This document shows, one piece after another, positions 8,533-16,933 of a DNA stretch of 64,000 bases. The DNA lies in NCBI GenBank assembly GCA_037445225.1, contig JBBIKW010000001.1:62001-126000 (forward strand). The letters run 5' to 3'. The position numbers and the translations under genes are program-made. Numbering within the stretch: the stretch's first letter is position 1; each line of letters opens with the position of its first letter. Origin of the DNA: M3007 sp037445225. Lineage in GTDB: Bacteria > Bacteroidota > Bacteroidia > Chitinophagales > Saprospiraceae. The notes under the pieces were generated by a model. It searched no databases, was not told the origin of the DNA, and saw only the letters and a program-made list of their open reading frames with translations.

Positions 8533-8540
8533 CAAAGATA
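8533..8540 (-). promoter_or_regulatory. -7 element for the 8112-8483 gene
   Basis: Reads TATCTTTG on the minus strand, an exact TAnnTTTG match, about 50 bases before the start codon. The upstream TTTG is only 12 bases away, so the -33 part is not canonical. Confidence 0.45.
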
Positions 8541-8561
8541 GCGCTGCTTGGGCAAAATGAG

Positions 8562-8924
8562 CTAAGCGCCGCTGCCCTTAGGCAAGCGGTTGTTTTCGTC
8601 GGGAAAAACAGCGATTGGACGGAATTGGCGCGCTTCTTCGGGCGTCATGAAAGCGTAAGAGATGATAATGACGATGTCGCCCACTTGGACTAAGCGGGCT
8701 GCTGCACCGTTGAGGCAAATGACGCCGCTGCCGCGCTCTCCGCGGATGACGTATGTCTCGAAGCGCGCCCCATTGTTGTTATTCACTACCTGCACGCGCT
8801 CGCCCTCGACGATATTGGCGGCGTCCAGCAAGTCTTCGTCAATGGTAATGCTACCGATGTAGTTCAAATCGGCCTGCGTGACGCGCACGCGGTGAATCTT
8901 GCTTTTAAAGACTTGAATGAGCAT
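8562..8924 (-). CDS. panD: Aspartate 1-decarboxylase
   Basis: A 120-residue pyruvoyl enzyme that makes beta-alanine from L-aspartate for pantothenate and CoA synthesis. It is made as a proenzyme that cleaves itself between Gly24 and Ser25 in YIGSIT, turning Ser25 into the pyruvoyl group. Also seen are KSKIHRVRVTQADLNY (Lys9 and the catalytic-site arginines), NNNNGARFETYVI, GVICLNGAAARL and the GDIVIIISYAFM strand. Length and order are standard. A minus-strand -7 element lies about 75 bases upstream. No other pan genes are adjacent. Confidence 0.96.
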   Translation of the reverse strand: MLIQVFKSKIHRVRVTQADLNYIGSITIDEDLLDAANIVEGERVQVVNNNNGARFETYVIRGERGSGVICLNGAAARLVQVGDIVIIISYAFMTPEEARQFRPIAVFPDENNRLPKGSGA

Positions 8925-8999
8925 GTGTATCCAAAAGAAGGACAGAGGTTGGTAAATTCACTTTAAACGCACTGAGCGTATATAGTAACAAGACCGATG

Positions 9000-9007
9000 C
9001 AAAAGTA
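9000..9007 (-). promoter_or_regulatory. -7 element for panD
   Basis: TACTTTTG on the minus strand, exact TAnnTTTG, about 76 bases upstream of the panD ATG. No clear TTG at the right distance. Confidence 0.4.
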
Positions 9008-9054
9008 GTTCTTCGACCAGACTTGCCTGTCCACGGGTGTGACTGCCCGCGCGC

Positions 9055-9062
9055 TATCTTTG
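9055..9062 (+). promoter_or_regulatory. -7 element for rsmE
   Basis: TATCTTTG, exact TAnnTTTG, 14 bases before the ATG of rsmE. It implies a very short leader. The nearest TTG is 29 bases upstream, further than ideal. Confidence 0.5.
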
Positions 9063-9076
9063 TCGCGCTATAACCT

Positions 9077-9805
9077 ATGCCGGCATTTGTATCACGCGAA
9101 GACCACCTCTACTATTTACCTACGCCTTCGGGCGACCTCGCCACCTTAAGTGAGGAAGAAAGCCACCACCTCATCGCCGTTATGCGCGGACGCGTGGGCG
9201 ACAGGATACGCCTTACCGATGGAAAGGGGGTGTTCTACGATGCGGAGGTGGTGGAAACCGCTAAGCGCTCGGCAGTAGTGCGTTTGCTGGCAAGTCATTC
9301 GGCAGCACCTCCGCTCAGTCGCCTTCACATCGGGATCGCGCCCACCAAGCAAATCGACCGCTTCGAGTGGTTCTTAGAAAAAGCTACCGAGCTGGGTGTC
9401 CATGCCATCACCCCGCTGCTTTGCAGCCGCTCAGAACGCACCGCTCTGCGGATAGAGCGCTTGGAAAAACGCCTTATTGCCGCCCTGAAACAGTCGCAAC
9501 AAGCCTGGCTACCTCGCCTCCTACCCCTGACGCCCGTAGCAGAGGTGATACGGCGCGCTGAAGAGCCAGTATGCGCCATTGCCTGGTGTGGCGACACCCC
9601 GCGCACTGCTTTGGCCCAGCTTTGGCGGCCCCGCACCGATACTATCGTGCTAATCGGCCCAGAGGGCGACTTCACAACAGAGGAAGTAGCCTTGGCCCAA
9701 GCACAGGGGTTCACTCCCATCCATCTGGGGCAGGCTCGCCTGCGAACAGAAACCGCCGGCTTGCTCGTAGCGGCAGCCCATCGGCTCTACGTCCAACAGG
9801 GATGA
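9077..9805 (+). CDS. rsmE: 16S rRNA m3U1498 methyltransferase RsmE
   Basis: A 242-residue SPOUT methyltransferase that methylates U1498 of 16S rRNA using S-adenosylmethionine. The N-terminal PUA-like part carries EESHHLIAVMRGRVGDRI and LTDGKGVFYDAEV. The SPOUT knot follows: IGIAPTKQIDRFEWFLEKAT, ELGVHAITPLLCSRSE, then LIGPEGDFT (near residue 192) and LGQARLRTETAGL, which form the SAM-binding loops. Length is normal. Transcribed from a short-leader promoter, with clpB 222 bases downstream on the same strand. Confidence 0.95.
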   Translation: MPAFVSREDHLYYLPTPSGDLATLSEEESHHLIAVMRGRVGDRIRLTDGKGVFYDAEVVETAKRSAVVRLLASHSAAPPLSRLHIGIAPTKQIDRFEWFLEKATELGVHAITPLLCSRSERTALRIERLEKRLIAALKQSQQAWLPRLLPLTPVAEVIRRAEEPVCAIAWCGDTPRTALAQLWRPRTDTIVLIGPEGDFTTEEVALAQAQGFTPIHLGQARLRTETAGLLVAAAHRLYVQQG

Positions 9806-9901
9806 TCAACGGCTTCGGCGCGCCGCCTACTCCCCATCGCCGCCATTTTTTACAGAACAATCTCGGCTTGATGACAACAAGTCACTCGCCCTCAGAATAG
9901 A

Positions 9902-9916
9902 ATGCCATTTTGGCAT
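9902..9916. promoter_or_regulatory. Inverted repeat upstream of clpB
   Basis: ATGCCA-TTT-TGGCAT, a perfect 6-base inverted repeat 110 bases before clpB. It could be an operator or a small hairpin. No CIRCE element is present in this spacer. Confidence 0.3.
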
Positions 9917-10027
9917 AAAAGATCGCTATGGAAGCAAATTTGCCCAAGGGCAATTACGGTTTATTTTACCCAAAACACGAAGCAAAAGAACCCGCCTCTG
10001 TGAGGAGGTACCCATAAAGTATTTGTT

Positions 10028-12661
10028 ATGACTTACGATAAATTCACTGTTAAAGCACAAGAAGCGCTCGCACAGGCACAGCAAATTGCCACCGAAAACG
10101 AACAGCAAAACATCGACACCTGCCATCTATTGATGGGGATGTTAGAGGTGGATGAGTCCGTGATCCGCTTTTTGCTGGGCAAGGTGGGCGCCAATGCCAA
10201 GCGCATAGAGGAAAGACTTCAAGCGCTGGTCGATGAGATACCCAAGGTGAAAGGAGCCGATCGGCAATACCTGACGCCCGATGCCAACCGGGCCATCACC
10301 GCCGCCAAGGCGCTGTTGAAAGAGTACGGCGACGAGTACATCTCGCTGGAGCTCCTGCTGCTGGGCATTGCCAAGGGTTCCGATAAGACGGCGCGCCTCT
10401 TGCGCGAGGAGAGCGCCACACCGGAGGCCTTGAGCAGAGCCATTCAGGAACTGCGCAAGGGTCGCAAGGTTACCGACCAAGGTGCGGAGCAGACCTACAA
10501 CGCGCTGCAGAAGTACGCGATCAACCTTACCGAGCTCGCCGAAGCCGGCAAGCTGGACCCCGTCATCGGGCGCGATGAAGAAATTCGGCGCGTCCTGCAC
10601 ATCCTAAGCCGTCGGAAAAAGAACAACCCCATCCTCATTGGCGACCCGGGAGTGGGTAAGACAGCTATTGTGGAGGGCATCGCGTGGCGCATTGCGCGGC
10701 ACGACGTGCCGGAAAACCTCCGCTCGAAGCGCATCTTTGCCTTAGATATGGCCGCCCTTATTGCCGGAGCCAAGTACAAAGGCGAGTTTGAAGAGCGCCT
10801 GAAGGCTGTGATCAACGAGGTAGTTGCCTCCAACGAGCAGATTATTCTCTTTATCGACGAAATCCACACCCTCGTAGGAGCTGGGGGCGGCCAGGGAGCC
10901 ATGGATGCGGCCAATATCTTAAAGCCGGCCCTGGCCCGCGGCGAACTGCGCACCATCGGCGCCACCACGCTGGACGAGTACCAAAAATATTTCGAGAGCG
11001 ATAAGGCACTGGAGCGCCGCTTCCAGTCGGTCTTCGTCGATGAACCCAGCGTAGAGGACACGATTTCCATCTTGCGTGGTCTGCGCGAGCGGTACGAGAA
11101 TTACCACAAGGTGCAAATCTTGGACGAGGCCATTATCGCTGCCGCCGAACTGTCGCACCGCTATATCAGCGAGCGCAAGCTGCCCGATAAGGCCATAGAC
11201 CTCATCGATGAGGCCGCCGCTAAGCTGCGCCTCGAACTCGACTCGGTGCCCGAAGAGATCGACGAACTCGACCGACGGCTGCGCCAATTGGAAATCGAGC
11301 GCGAGGCCATTAAGCGCGAAAAGGACGAGCGCAAGCTCGAAGCGCTGACCAAGCAAATTGAAGACGTGCGCGAAAAGCTAGACGCCCTGCGCAGCAAGTG
11401 GCAACAGGAACGCGAAATCGCCGAAGCTATCCAGGCCAGCAAGCAAAAATTAGAAGACCTGCAACTGCAGTACCAGCGGGCCGAACGCGACGGCAACTTC
11501 GAACTCGCCTCGCGCATCAAGTACAGCGAAATACCCGCCCAAACGGCGGCATTAAAGGCCGCTGAGGCCAAGTTGGCCGAGCTGGCTCCTGAAAACCGCC
11601 TGACCAATCAGGCCGTCGCGGCCAACGATATCGCCGAAGTGGTGGCGCGCTGGACGGGCATCCCCGTGGCTAAGATGATGCGCGGCGAAAAAGAGCGCCT
11701 CCTGCACTTAGAAACGGAGCTGCACCGACGCGTGGTGGGCCAAGACGAAGCCGTAGCCGCTGTAGCCGACGCTATCCGGCGCAGTCGGGCCGGCCTGAGC
11801 GACCCAGACAAGCCTATCGGCTCCTTCATCTTCTGCGGCCCTACCGGCGTCGGAAAAACGGAACTGGCCAAAGCGCTGGCCGATGTGCTCTTCGACGACG
11901 AACGCGCCATCGTGCGCATCGACATGAGCGAGTACCAAGAGCGCCATAGCGTGTCTCGCCTCGTCGGCGCACCGCCAGGCTACGTGGGCTACGACGAAGG
12001 CGGTCAACTCACCGAAGCCGTCCGCCGGCGCCCATACACCATCGTGCTGCTCGACGAAATCGAAAAAGCACACCCCGACGTCTTCAACATCTTGCTCCAA
12101 GTGCTCGACGACGGGCGCCTAACCGACAACAAGGGGCGCACGGCCAACTTCAAAAACACCATCATCATCATGACCTCCAACCTAGCCAGCGACCGCATCC
12201 AGCAAGTGTTCGAGGAGTATAATGACCTCCACGCCGCTTATCAGCGCGCCAAGGAGGAGGTGATGGACGCGCTCAAACATCAACTTCGGCCGGAGTTCCT
12301 CAACCGCATCGACGAAATCATCGTCTTCCACCCGCTGCTCAAAGGGCAAATGCGCGCTATCTTGGATATCCTATTCCAGGATGTCCGCGAAATGCTGAGC
12401 CGCCAAGAGCTCAATGTCGAACTCACGCCGGCGGCCGTCCAATGGTTAGTCGAGCAAGGGTTCGACCCGCAGTACGGCGCCCGACCGCTCAAGCGCACGC
12501 TGCAGCGCGAGCTGGTCAACGAGTTGGCTAAACACATCTTGGCCGGCAACTACGTCAAAGGCGATACCGTCGTCGTCGATGCCGATGGCGCCGGTCTCTT
12601 CTTTGGGCGGCGCGCTGTGATGAACGGCAAAGAAGTCACTACCGCCCGTTTGGAAGTATAA
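10028..12661 (+). CDS. clpB: ATP-dependent disaggregase ClpB
   Basis: An 877-residue Hsp100 chaperone that threads aggregated proteins through a hexameric pore together with DnaK. Order of parts: Clp_N domain (about 1-150), AAA1 with Walker A GDPGVGKT near residue 205 and Walker B LFIDEIHTL, a coiled-coil M domain (about 405-530, rich in Glu/Lys/Arg), AAA2 with Walker A GPTGVGKT near residue 604 and Walker B VLLDEIEKAHPDVFN, and the C-terminal D2-small domain with GARPLKRTLQRE. The M domain separates it from ClpA/ClpC. Length is standard. A strong terminator follows. No CIRCE or other known heat-shock operator was found upstream. Confidence 0.98.
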   Translation: MTYDKFTVKAQEALAQAQQIATENEQQNIDTCHLLMGMLEVDESVIRFLLGKVGANAKRIEERLQALVDEIPKVKGADRQYLTPDANRAITAAKALLKEYGDEYISLELLLLGIAKGSDKTARLLREESATPEALSRAIQELRKGRKVTDQGAEQTYNALQKYAINLTELAEAGKLDPVIGRDEEIRRVLHILSRRKKNNPILIGDPGVGKTAIVEGIAWRIARHDVPENLRSKRIFALDMAALIAGAKYKGEFEERLKAVINEVVASNEQIILFIDEIHTLVGAGGGQGAMDAANILKPALARGELRTIGATTLDEYQKYFESDKALERRFQSVFVDEPSVEDTISILRGLRERYENYHKVQILDEAIIAAAELSHRYISERKLPDKAIDLIDEAAAKLRLELDSVPEEIDELDRRLRQLEIEREAIKREKDERKLEALTKQIEDVREKLDALRSKWQQEREIAEAIQASKQKLEDLQLQYQRAERDGNFELASRIKYSEIPAQTAALKAAEAKLAELAPENRLTNQAVAANDIAEVVARWTGIPVAKMMRGEKERLLHLETELHRRVVGQDEAVAAVADAIRRSRAGLSDPDKPIGSFIFCGPTGVGKTELAKALADVLFDDERAIVRIDMSEYQERHSVSRLVGAPPGYVGYDEGGQLTEAVRRRPYTIVLLDEIEKAHPDVFNILLQVLDDGRLTDNKGRTANFKNTIIIMTSNLASDRIQQVFEEYNDLHAAYQRAKEEVMDALKHQLRPEFLNRIDEIIVFHPLLKGQMRAILDILFQDVREMLSRQELNVELTPAAVQWLVEQGFDPQYGARPLKRTLQRELVNELAKHILAGNYVKGDTVVVDADGAGLFFGRRAVMNGKEVTTARLEV

Positions 12662-12684
12662 GGATCGGCTTTTCTCAAAGCAAA

Positions 12685-12727
12685 ACCCCTGTCGAGAGCA
12701 TTTTCCTCGGCAGGGGTATTTTTTTTT
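12685..12727 (+). terminator. Rho-independent terminator after clpB
   Basis: ACCCCTGTCGAG (12685-12696) pairs with CTCGGCAGGGGT (12706-12717), 12 base pairs including one G-U, followed by A and a run of nine or more T. The opposite strand ends in TTTTG, so it may also serve the convergent minus-strand operon. Confidence 0.92.
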
Positions 12728-12746
12728 CTTTAGCTTAAAAGGCGGT

Positions 12747-13205
12747 CTATTTCCGGTACTGCTCTATTATTCGATCGCAAGCCGACGATATCAAATGAAA
12801 CACCTCCACAAAGTCGTCCATGTCGCCGTAGTAAGGGTCGGGCACTTCGCGCTGCTGTCCGGGGTAGAGTAGGTCGAGCAGCAGTTGTACCTTTTGCTGG
12901 TGCTCCGGTCGAGGAGCCTGCTGTTTCACTTGCCGCAGGTTGCTGAGGTCCATGGCAAAGATGAGGTTGAAGTGCTCAAAGTCGTCTAATCGCAGTGGGC
13001 GCGCGCGCTGTTGGCTGATGTCGATGCCGAACTGCCGCGCTACCGCTATAGCACGCCTGTCGGGCGACTCTCCAGCATGCCAATGAGAGGTGCCCGCGCT
13101 GTCTACGTACCAGGATAGGTTGTGCTGCGAAGCTTTATGCTTGAGTATCCCCTCGGCTAATGGACTTCGGCAAATGTTGCCCAGGCAAACCATCAAGATA
13201 CGCAT
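12747..13205 (-). CDS. Low-molecular-weight protein-tyrosine phosphatase
   Basis: 152 residues. The P-loop CLGNICRS (Cys7, Arg13) is the CX5R nucleophile motif right at the N-terminus, and the general-acid loop VPDPYYGDMDDF lies near residue 120. These enzymes remove phosphate from tyrosines; in bacteria they often act on capsule or exopolysaccharide kinases or, as the related arsenate reductases, on arsenate. The DPYY loop favours a phosphatase. Its ATG overlaps the stop of the upstream DUF3078 gene by one base (TAATG), so translation is probably coupled. It is the last gene of the five-gene minus-strand unit headed by an ECF sigma factor. Confidence 0.92.
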   Translation of the reverse strand: MRILMVCLGNICRSPLAEGILKHKASQHNLSWYVDSAGTSHWHAGESPDRRAIAVARQFGIDISQQRARPLRLDDFEHFNLIFAMDLSNLRQVKQQAPRPEHQQKVQLLLDLLYPGQQREVPDPYYGDMDDFVEVFHLISSACDRIIEQYRK

Positions 13206-14206
13206 TAGAAAATCACGCTGTACTTGAGCATAAAGGCACCCGTGAGTTGGGTAGCGGGGGCCACCCGATCGCCATCGTCGCCGTAGATGCGGTTCTTATT
13301 GGCGTCGATGATCATTTTGAGGTTTGGATCGTAGAACGCCTCACCCAACAAGTCGAGCGACAAACCTTTAAACAGCTGGATGCCGAAGTTGTTGGTGAAC
13401 AGGACAACTAGGTTTTGCGGCTTTTCGAGGTAGTTGGAGAACAAGCGCAGCGAACTGGCTACCGATAGCCGGTTGTTAAAGTACTTGCTCTCGTAGCGCC
13501 CCACTAACTCCGAGCCCATACCGAGGAAATAGTTATTGTACTCGACGACGTTCCCCTGTTCGTCCTTAGTTACCTTGTTGCCGTGAATGTCGAGCACAGC
13601 CAGAGAGTCGTCGTTGACGTAGATGAAGCGGACGGCCACGGGCGAATACTGAAAGCTAAGGTGCGTGTTGGGTTTGAAGGTGACACCCGGCGAGAACTGC
13701 ACGATGAGGGGAGCGAGGAAGTTCGCTACCACGCGATCGGGCTTGCCGTCGATTTCGGTAGCCTGCAAGAAATTGCTCCGGTAAGTGCGCAACAGCTGCG
13801 ACTGCGCCAACAAGTCGGCCGATGCAAACCACTTGTTTCCACTGCCTATGTTAAAGCCGTAAGTGGACGTCAAGCGCAAGATGTCTATGTTCTTTTGAAA
13901 ACCGCGCGGTTGCGTAGGCGAGGTGCGCCCTTGTTGCTGAAGCACGAGTTGGAGCGCCAGTTGGTTTTTCCAAAAGGAGCGCTCCGAAATGCGATTGGCC
14001 GAAAAGGCCCCCAATCCGCCCACAGTGAGGCGGTTCGTGCCGGCACCTACGCGCGGATTGATGATGCCTAAACCGCTGAGGTCGAAACCCAAACTGCCGC
14101 CAAAACGCCAAAGGGTATCGCGGGCTGAAGATACATCGCCGCCCTGAGCGAGGGCGGCCACACTGCATGTGATGGTGAAGACAGTAGCGAGAGTAACGAT
14201 GCGCAT
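13205..14206 (-). CDS. DUF3078 outer-membrane-like protein
   Basis: A 333-residue exported protein with a signal peptide (FTITCSVAALAQGG) and long alternating beta-strands, matching the DUF3078 family of Bacteroidota. Visible pieces include DTLWRFGGSLGFDLSGLG at the mature start, WKNQLALQLVLQQQGRT, and a C-terminal strand ending in a phenylalanine (LKYSVIF), typical of outer-membrane barrels. It has a TAATG overlap with the phosphatase gene downstream and follows the MscS gene by 28 bases. The function is unknown; the barrel character is an inference from the strand pattern and C-terminal Phe. Confidence 0.82.
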   Translation of the reverse strand: MRIVTLATVFTITCSVAALAQGGDVSSARDTLWRFGGSLGFDLSGLGIINPRVGAGTNRLTVGGLGAFSANRISERSFWKNQLALQLVLQQQGRTSPTQPRGFQKNIDILRLTSTYGFNIGSGNKWFASADLLAQSQLLRTYRSNFLQATEIDGKPDRVVANFLAPLIVQFSPGVTFKPNTHLSFQYSPVAVRFIYVNDDSLAVLDIHGNKVTKDEQGNVVEYNNYFLGMGSELVGRYESKYFNNRLSVASSLRLFSNYLEKPQNLVVLFTNNFGIQLFKGLSLDLLGEAFYDPNLKMIIDANKNRIYGDDGDRVAPATQLTGAFMLKYSVIF

Positions 14207-14234
14207 AAGAGATGTGAGTTTTGTTCTACTGATA

Positions 14235-15104
14235 CTATCCCGGAGAAGACTGACTTTCTGGAGGCAACAAGTTTTCTTCTTGGGCTTCGGGGTAAAACAC
14301 TTCTACCTTTTCGGTCATCATCTTGCTCATGGGCACGATGATGGCGCGGTCTGGAGTCTGAAGGATGAGCGAAGTGGCGTCAATGTGGACGACTTTGCCG
14401 CGCACGCCGGCAATGCGCACCTCTTGCCCCACCTGTACCTTATCGCGGTTGTAGTGGCCTGCAATGTAGTTGGACACCAAATCGCGCGCGGCTAACCCGT
14501 AGCCCACGGCAAAAGCCAAGGCCAAGGCCCCCACTACCACCGTCAGGTTAGCGGCGATAAAACCCGTGTTGATTTGCGCCTGGGCAAGAGCGCTGACAGC
14601 CACCGTGATAAAGAGAAAGTAAAACACCGCTGACCCAATTAAGCGAGCCGAAGGGATGCCCATGCCTTCGCAGGCCGCTTGAACGATGCGCCGCACCATG
14701 TCGGCCAAAAAAAGTCCCAACAAAAAGAGCGCAAAGGCGGAAAAGAGGGCCGGCAAATAGTCGATGAGGTCGCGCACCATATCGGTAATGGCCGGAATAC
14801 CCAGCACATCTGTGGCGAAAATGACAAAGGCCAACATCAGCAGGTAGAATACCATCTGCCCAACCACAGCCGACAGCGCAATACGCATCCCGGAGCGCTG
14901 CACCAAGTCGATGTCGTTGAGGCGTTCGGCTAAGCGATCCACTCCCGCTAAATGCAGCGCGCGCCGCACTATCTTCCGGAAAACACCCGCTATCAGGCGC
15001 CCTACGACGAGGATAAACACCGCAAAAAGCAATTTGGGCGCTATCTCGGAAAGCCGACTCACCAGTTCGGTGAAGACGCCGTTTTTTATCTTATCCCAAA
15101 ACAT
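14235..15104 (-). CDS. Small-conductance mechanosensitive channel family protein
   Basis: About 289 residues. An N-terminal pair of TM_helix-type segments (LLFAVFILVVGRLIAGVF, MVFYLLMLAFVIFATDVLG) is followed by two more helices and the MscS-like pore helix ALALAFAVGYGLAARDLV. The beta domain with VQVGQEVRIAGVRGKVVHID and DRAIIVPMSKM follows. The short C-terminal part lacks the full MscS alpha/beta vestibule. Such proteins gate under membrane tension; some relatives respond to other signals. The frame could begin at TTG 15113; I prefer the ATG at 15104. It sits third in the sigma-factor operon. Confidence 0.85.
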   Translation of the reverse strand: MFWDKIKNGVFTELVSRLSEIAPKLLFAVFILVVGRLIAGVFRKIVRRALHLAGVDRLAERLNDIDLVQRSGMRIALSAVVGQMVFYLLMLAFVIFATDVLGIPAITDMVRDLIDYLPALFSAFALFLLGLFLADMVRRIVQAACEGMGIPSARLIGSAVFYFLFITVAVSALAQAQINTGFIAANLTVVVGALALAFAVGYGLAARDLVSNYIAGHYNRDKVQVGQEVRIAGVRGKVVHIDATSLILQTPDRAIIVPMSKMMTEKVEVFYPEAQEENLLPPESQSSPG

Positions 15105-15155
15105 AACGGGCAACGAAGTGAGGACAGGTGAAGGAAGATGTTTGTAAGGAAGATC

Positions 15156-15419
15156 TTAGCTGCTTCGGGGGTAACAGCGCCAGTCTAACCCAAATGCCGA
15201 GTCGCCAGCGCTGCCCGAAGGTAAACCGGGGTATTTTCCAGGCGCCCCTCCGCCCAGCAAATGTGCAGCCATGCGCAGAGCGCCAGGCAAGAAAATATCG
15301 GCCATGCGGCTCGCCGTCGATGCATAACGCACCTGAGCACTCACGCGAAATTCCAACTCCGGCGGCAGCCCGGATGCCCATTTTTCTTCTAAGTGCTTGA
15401 AAGTGTTGAACTGGTACAT
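15156..15419 (-). CDS. Small conserved-looking protein downstream of an ECF sigma factor
   Basis: 87 residues, starting MYQFNTFKHLEEKW, then LPPELEFRVSAQVRY, an alanine-rich hydrophobic stretch (LPGALRMAAHLLGGG) and a C-terminal LDWRCYPRSS. No signal peptide. It begins 23 bases after the stop of the sigma factor and ends 51 bases before the MscS start, all on the minus strand, so it is very likely part of the operon. I do not recognise the family. A regulator of the upstream sigma factor is possible by position only. Confidence 0.55.
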   Translation of the reverse strand: MYQFNTFKHLEEKWASGLPPELEFRVSAQVRYASTASRMADIFLPGALRMAAHLLGGGAPGKYPGLPSGSAGDSAFGLDWRCYPRSS

Positions 15420-15442
15420 AGGCAATGCGGTTTGGGAAATAA

Positions 15443-16138
15443 CTATACACCCATAGGATTACTGCCAAACAGCTCCTCATAGACCATTTGCGCCCGATGC
15501 TTGGCCCGAAGGATCTGCATCTTTATGGCGCTTTCCGTCTTTTGAAAAAAGTCGGCCATCTCTTTGATCGACATATCGTCTAAGTACTTCATCAACAGAA
15601 CCATGCGATCCGCCTCATTTAATCGCTCGAGCACCGCCTGTAGCCGCTCCTGTTTCATCTCGAGCAAAACGCTGTCGGGCACTTCCGGAACCGCCTCGTC
15701 TCCTATGCGGCTGACGTCATCGGACGGCAGAAAAGGCATCTTTTTCCTGCGGCGCAACAGGTCGATGCAATAGTTATACGTAATCGAATACAACCATGTA
15801 GAAAAGGCAGACTTTTCGTTAAAACGCGAGAGGTTTAAAAACACTTTGAGAAAAATATCTTGGACGGCATCTCGAGCTTGGGCCTCGTTGCTCAACATCG
15901 ACAGGCACTTCGCGTATACCTTTCCGGCATAGCGCCGATACAAGAGGGTAAAGTAGTGCGGATTTTGCTCCGCTAAAAAGCGGGCGACCAGCTCAGCATC
16001 CGAGGGATGTGCACCAAGAGATGTTGGCGAGATTGCCTCCGTCAAGGTTGGAATAAACGGGTTTTTCCTGTGAAAAATGCTGTCAATACAGGCCGCAAAG
16101 AGACAAAAAAGCCCGCAAACCGCCCAGCTTTTTTTCAA
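15443..16138 (-). CDS. ECF-type RNA polymerase sigma factor
   Basis: Up to 231 residues. Region 2 is clear: YRRYAGKVYAKCLSML, ARDAVQDIFLKVFLNL and FSTWLYSITYNYCIDLLRRR. Region 4 has RLNEADRMVLLMKYLDDMS followed by IKEMADFFQKTESAIKMQILRAK, the DNA-binding helix-turn-helix. The ATG at 16138 adds an odd hydrophobic, cysteine-containing N-terminus (AVCGLFCLFAACID); an in-frame TTG at 16045 would give a 200-residue protein of normal ECF shape and may be the true start. It heads a five-gene unit running to 12747. No anti-sigma factor is recognisable next to it. Confidence 0.88.
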   Translation of the reverse strand: MKKSWAVCGLFCLFAACIDSIFHRKNPFIPTLTEAISPTSLGAHPSDAELVARFLAEQNPHYFTLLYRRYAGKVYAKCLSMLSNEAQARDAVQDIFLKVFLNLSRFNEKSAFSTWLYSITYNYCIDLLRRRKKMPFLPSDDVSRIGDEAVPEVPDSVLLEMKQERLQAVLERLNEADRMVLLMKYLDDMSIKEMADFFQKTESAIKMQILRAKHRAQMVYEELFGSNPMGV

Positions 16139-16184
16139 AACCCCGTAATAAGACGGCCGAAAAGCGCTAAGTCACAGGCGGGCG

Positions 16185-16225
16185 TTGCCGTGCGCCCTGA
16201 GCAGCCTAACTTTGGGCTAAGTTTG
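16185..16225 (+). promoter_or_regulatory. Promoter region of pcm with two -7 elements
   Basis: TTG at 16185-16187, 19 bases, then TAACTTTG at 16207-16214; a second exact element TAAGTTTG follows at 16218-16225. The pcm ATG is at 16252. Confidence 0.65.
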
Positions 16226-16251
16226 GGCTGTTAACGCCGAAGCACAAAGGG

Positions 16252-16914
16252 ATGAAAGACACCTATCGGCACAAGGGGTTGCGGCGGCGCATGGTAGAAG
16301 GGCTGCGACAGCGCGGCATCGCAGATGAGGCGGTGCTGGCCGCAATGATGGCCGTGCCGCGCCATTTTTTTCTGGACAAGGCTTTCGAAGAGCACGCTTA
16401 CGAGGATAAGCCTTTCCCTATCGGCCATAAACAGACCATTTCCCAGCCGTTCACCGTGGCCTACATGACGGCGTTGCTGAAGGTGCACCCCGGCGACCGC
16501 GTGTTGGAGGTGGGCACGGGTTCGGGCTATCAGGCGGCCATCTTAGCGGCTTTAGGCGCGCGGGTATATACGGTGGAGCGCCAAGAAGCGCTCTACTTGC
16601 GCACCAAAGCCCTCCTGAGCGAGCTGGGTATTCGCCAAGTGCGCTGCTTCTGGCGCGATGGCTTCGCTGGCCTGCCTGAGTACGCTCCCTACGACGGTAT
16701 TATCGTGACGGCGGGCGCTCCGTTTGTTCCCGAACCGCTGCGCCAACAATTGGCTATACAGGGCCGCCTTGTCATTCCGGTGGGAGAGGAGGTGCAGTAC
16801 ATGCACCGCATCACTCGCCAGTCGGAAAAAGAGTACCGCGACGAGGTTTTCGAAGCCTTCCGCTTCGTCCCTTTCTTGGAGGGTATCCACAAAAAGGATG
16901 AGGAGGAAGAGTAG
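16252..16914 (+). CDS. pcm: Protein-L-isoaspartate O-methyltransferase
   Basis: 220 residues. This repair enzyme methylates L-isoaspartyl residues of damaged proteins with SAM. Motifs: VPRHFFLDKAFEEHAYED, then IGHKQTISQPFTVAYMTALL (the characteristic QTISQP substrate loop), SAM motif I VLEVGTGSGYQAAIL near residue 85, VYTVERQEAL, and DGIIVTAGAPFVPEPLRQQL. A short acidic tail ends the protein. Length is standard. It is convergent with the TMTC-like gene, 19 bases between stops. Confidence 0.95.
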   Translation: MKDTYRHKGLRRRMVEGLRQRGIADEAVLAAMMAVPRHFFLDKAFEEHAYEDKPFPIGHKQTISQPFTVAYMTALLKVHPGDRVLEVGTGSGYQAAILAALGARVYTVERQEALYLRTKALLSELGIRQVRCFWRDGFAGLPEYAPYDGIIVTAGAPFVPEPLRQQLAIQGRLVIPVGEEVQYMHRITRQSEKEYRDEVFEAFRFVPFLEGIHKKDEEEE

Positions 16915-16933
16915 CGCGCGCCAACTGCTTAGG

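Noticed and set aside
9806..10027. Search for a CIRCE operator before clpB
   Set aside because: No TTAGCACTC-N9-GAGTGCTAA match; only a 6-base inverted repeat at 9902-9916.
10100..12600. Several long minus-strand frames inside clpB
   Set aside because: They are antisense shadows of a gene whose AAA domains are complete; GC-rich codon use keeps the opposite frames open.
13583..14071. Plus-strand frame of 162 codons
   Set aside because: Antisense to the DUF3078 gene, whose signal peptide, strand pattern and operon context are clear.
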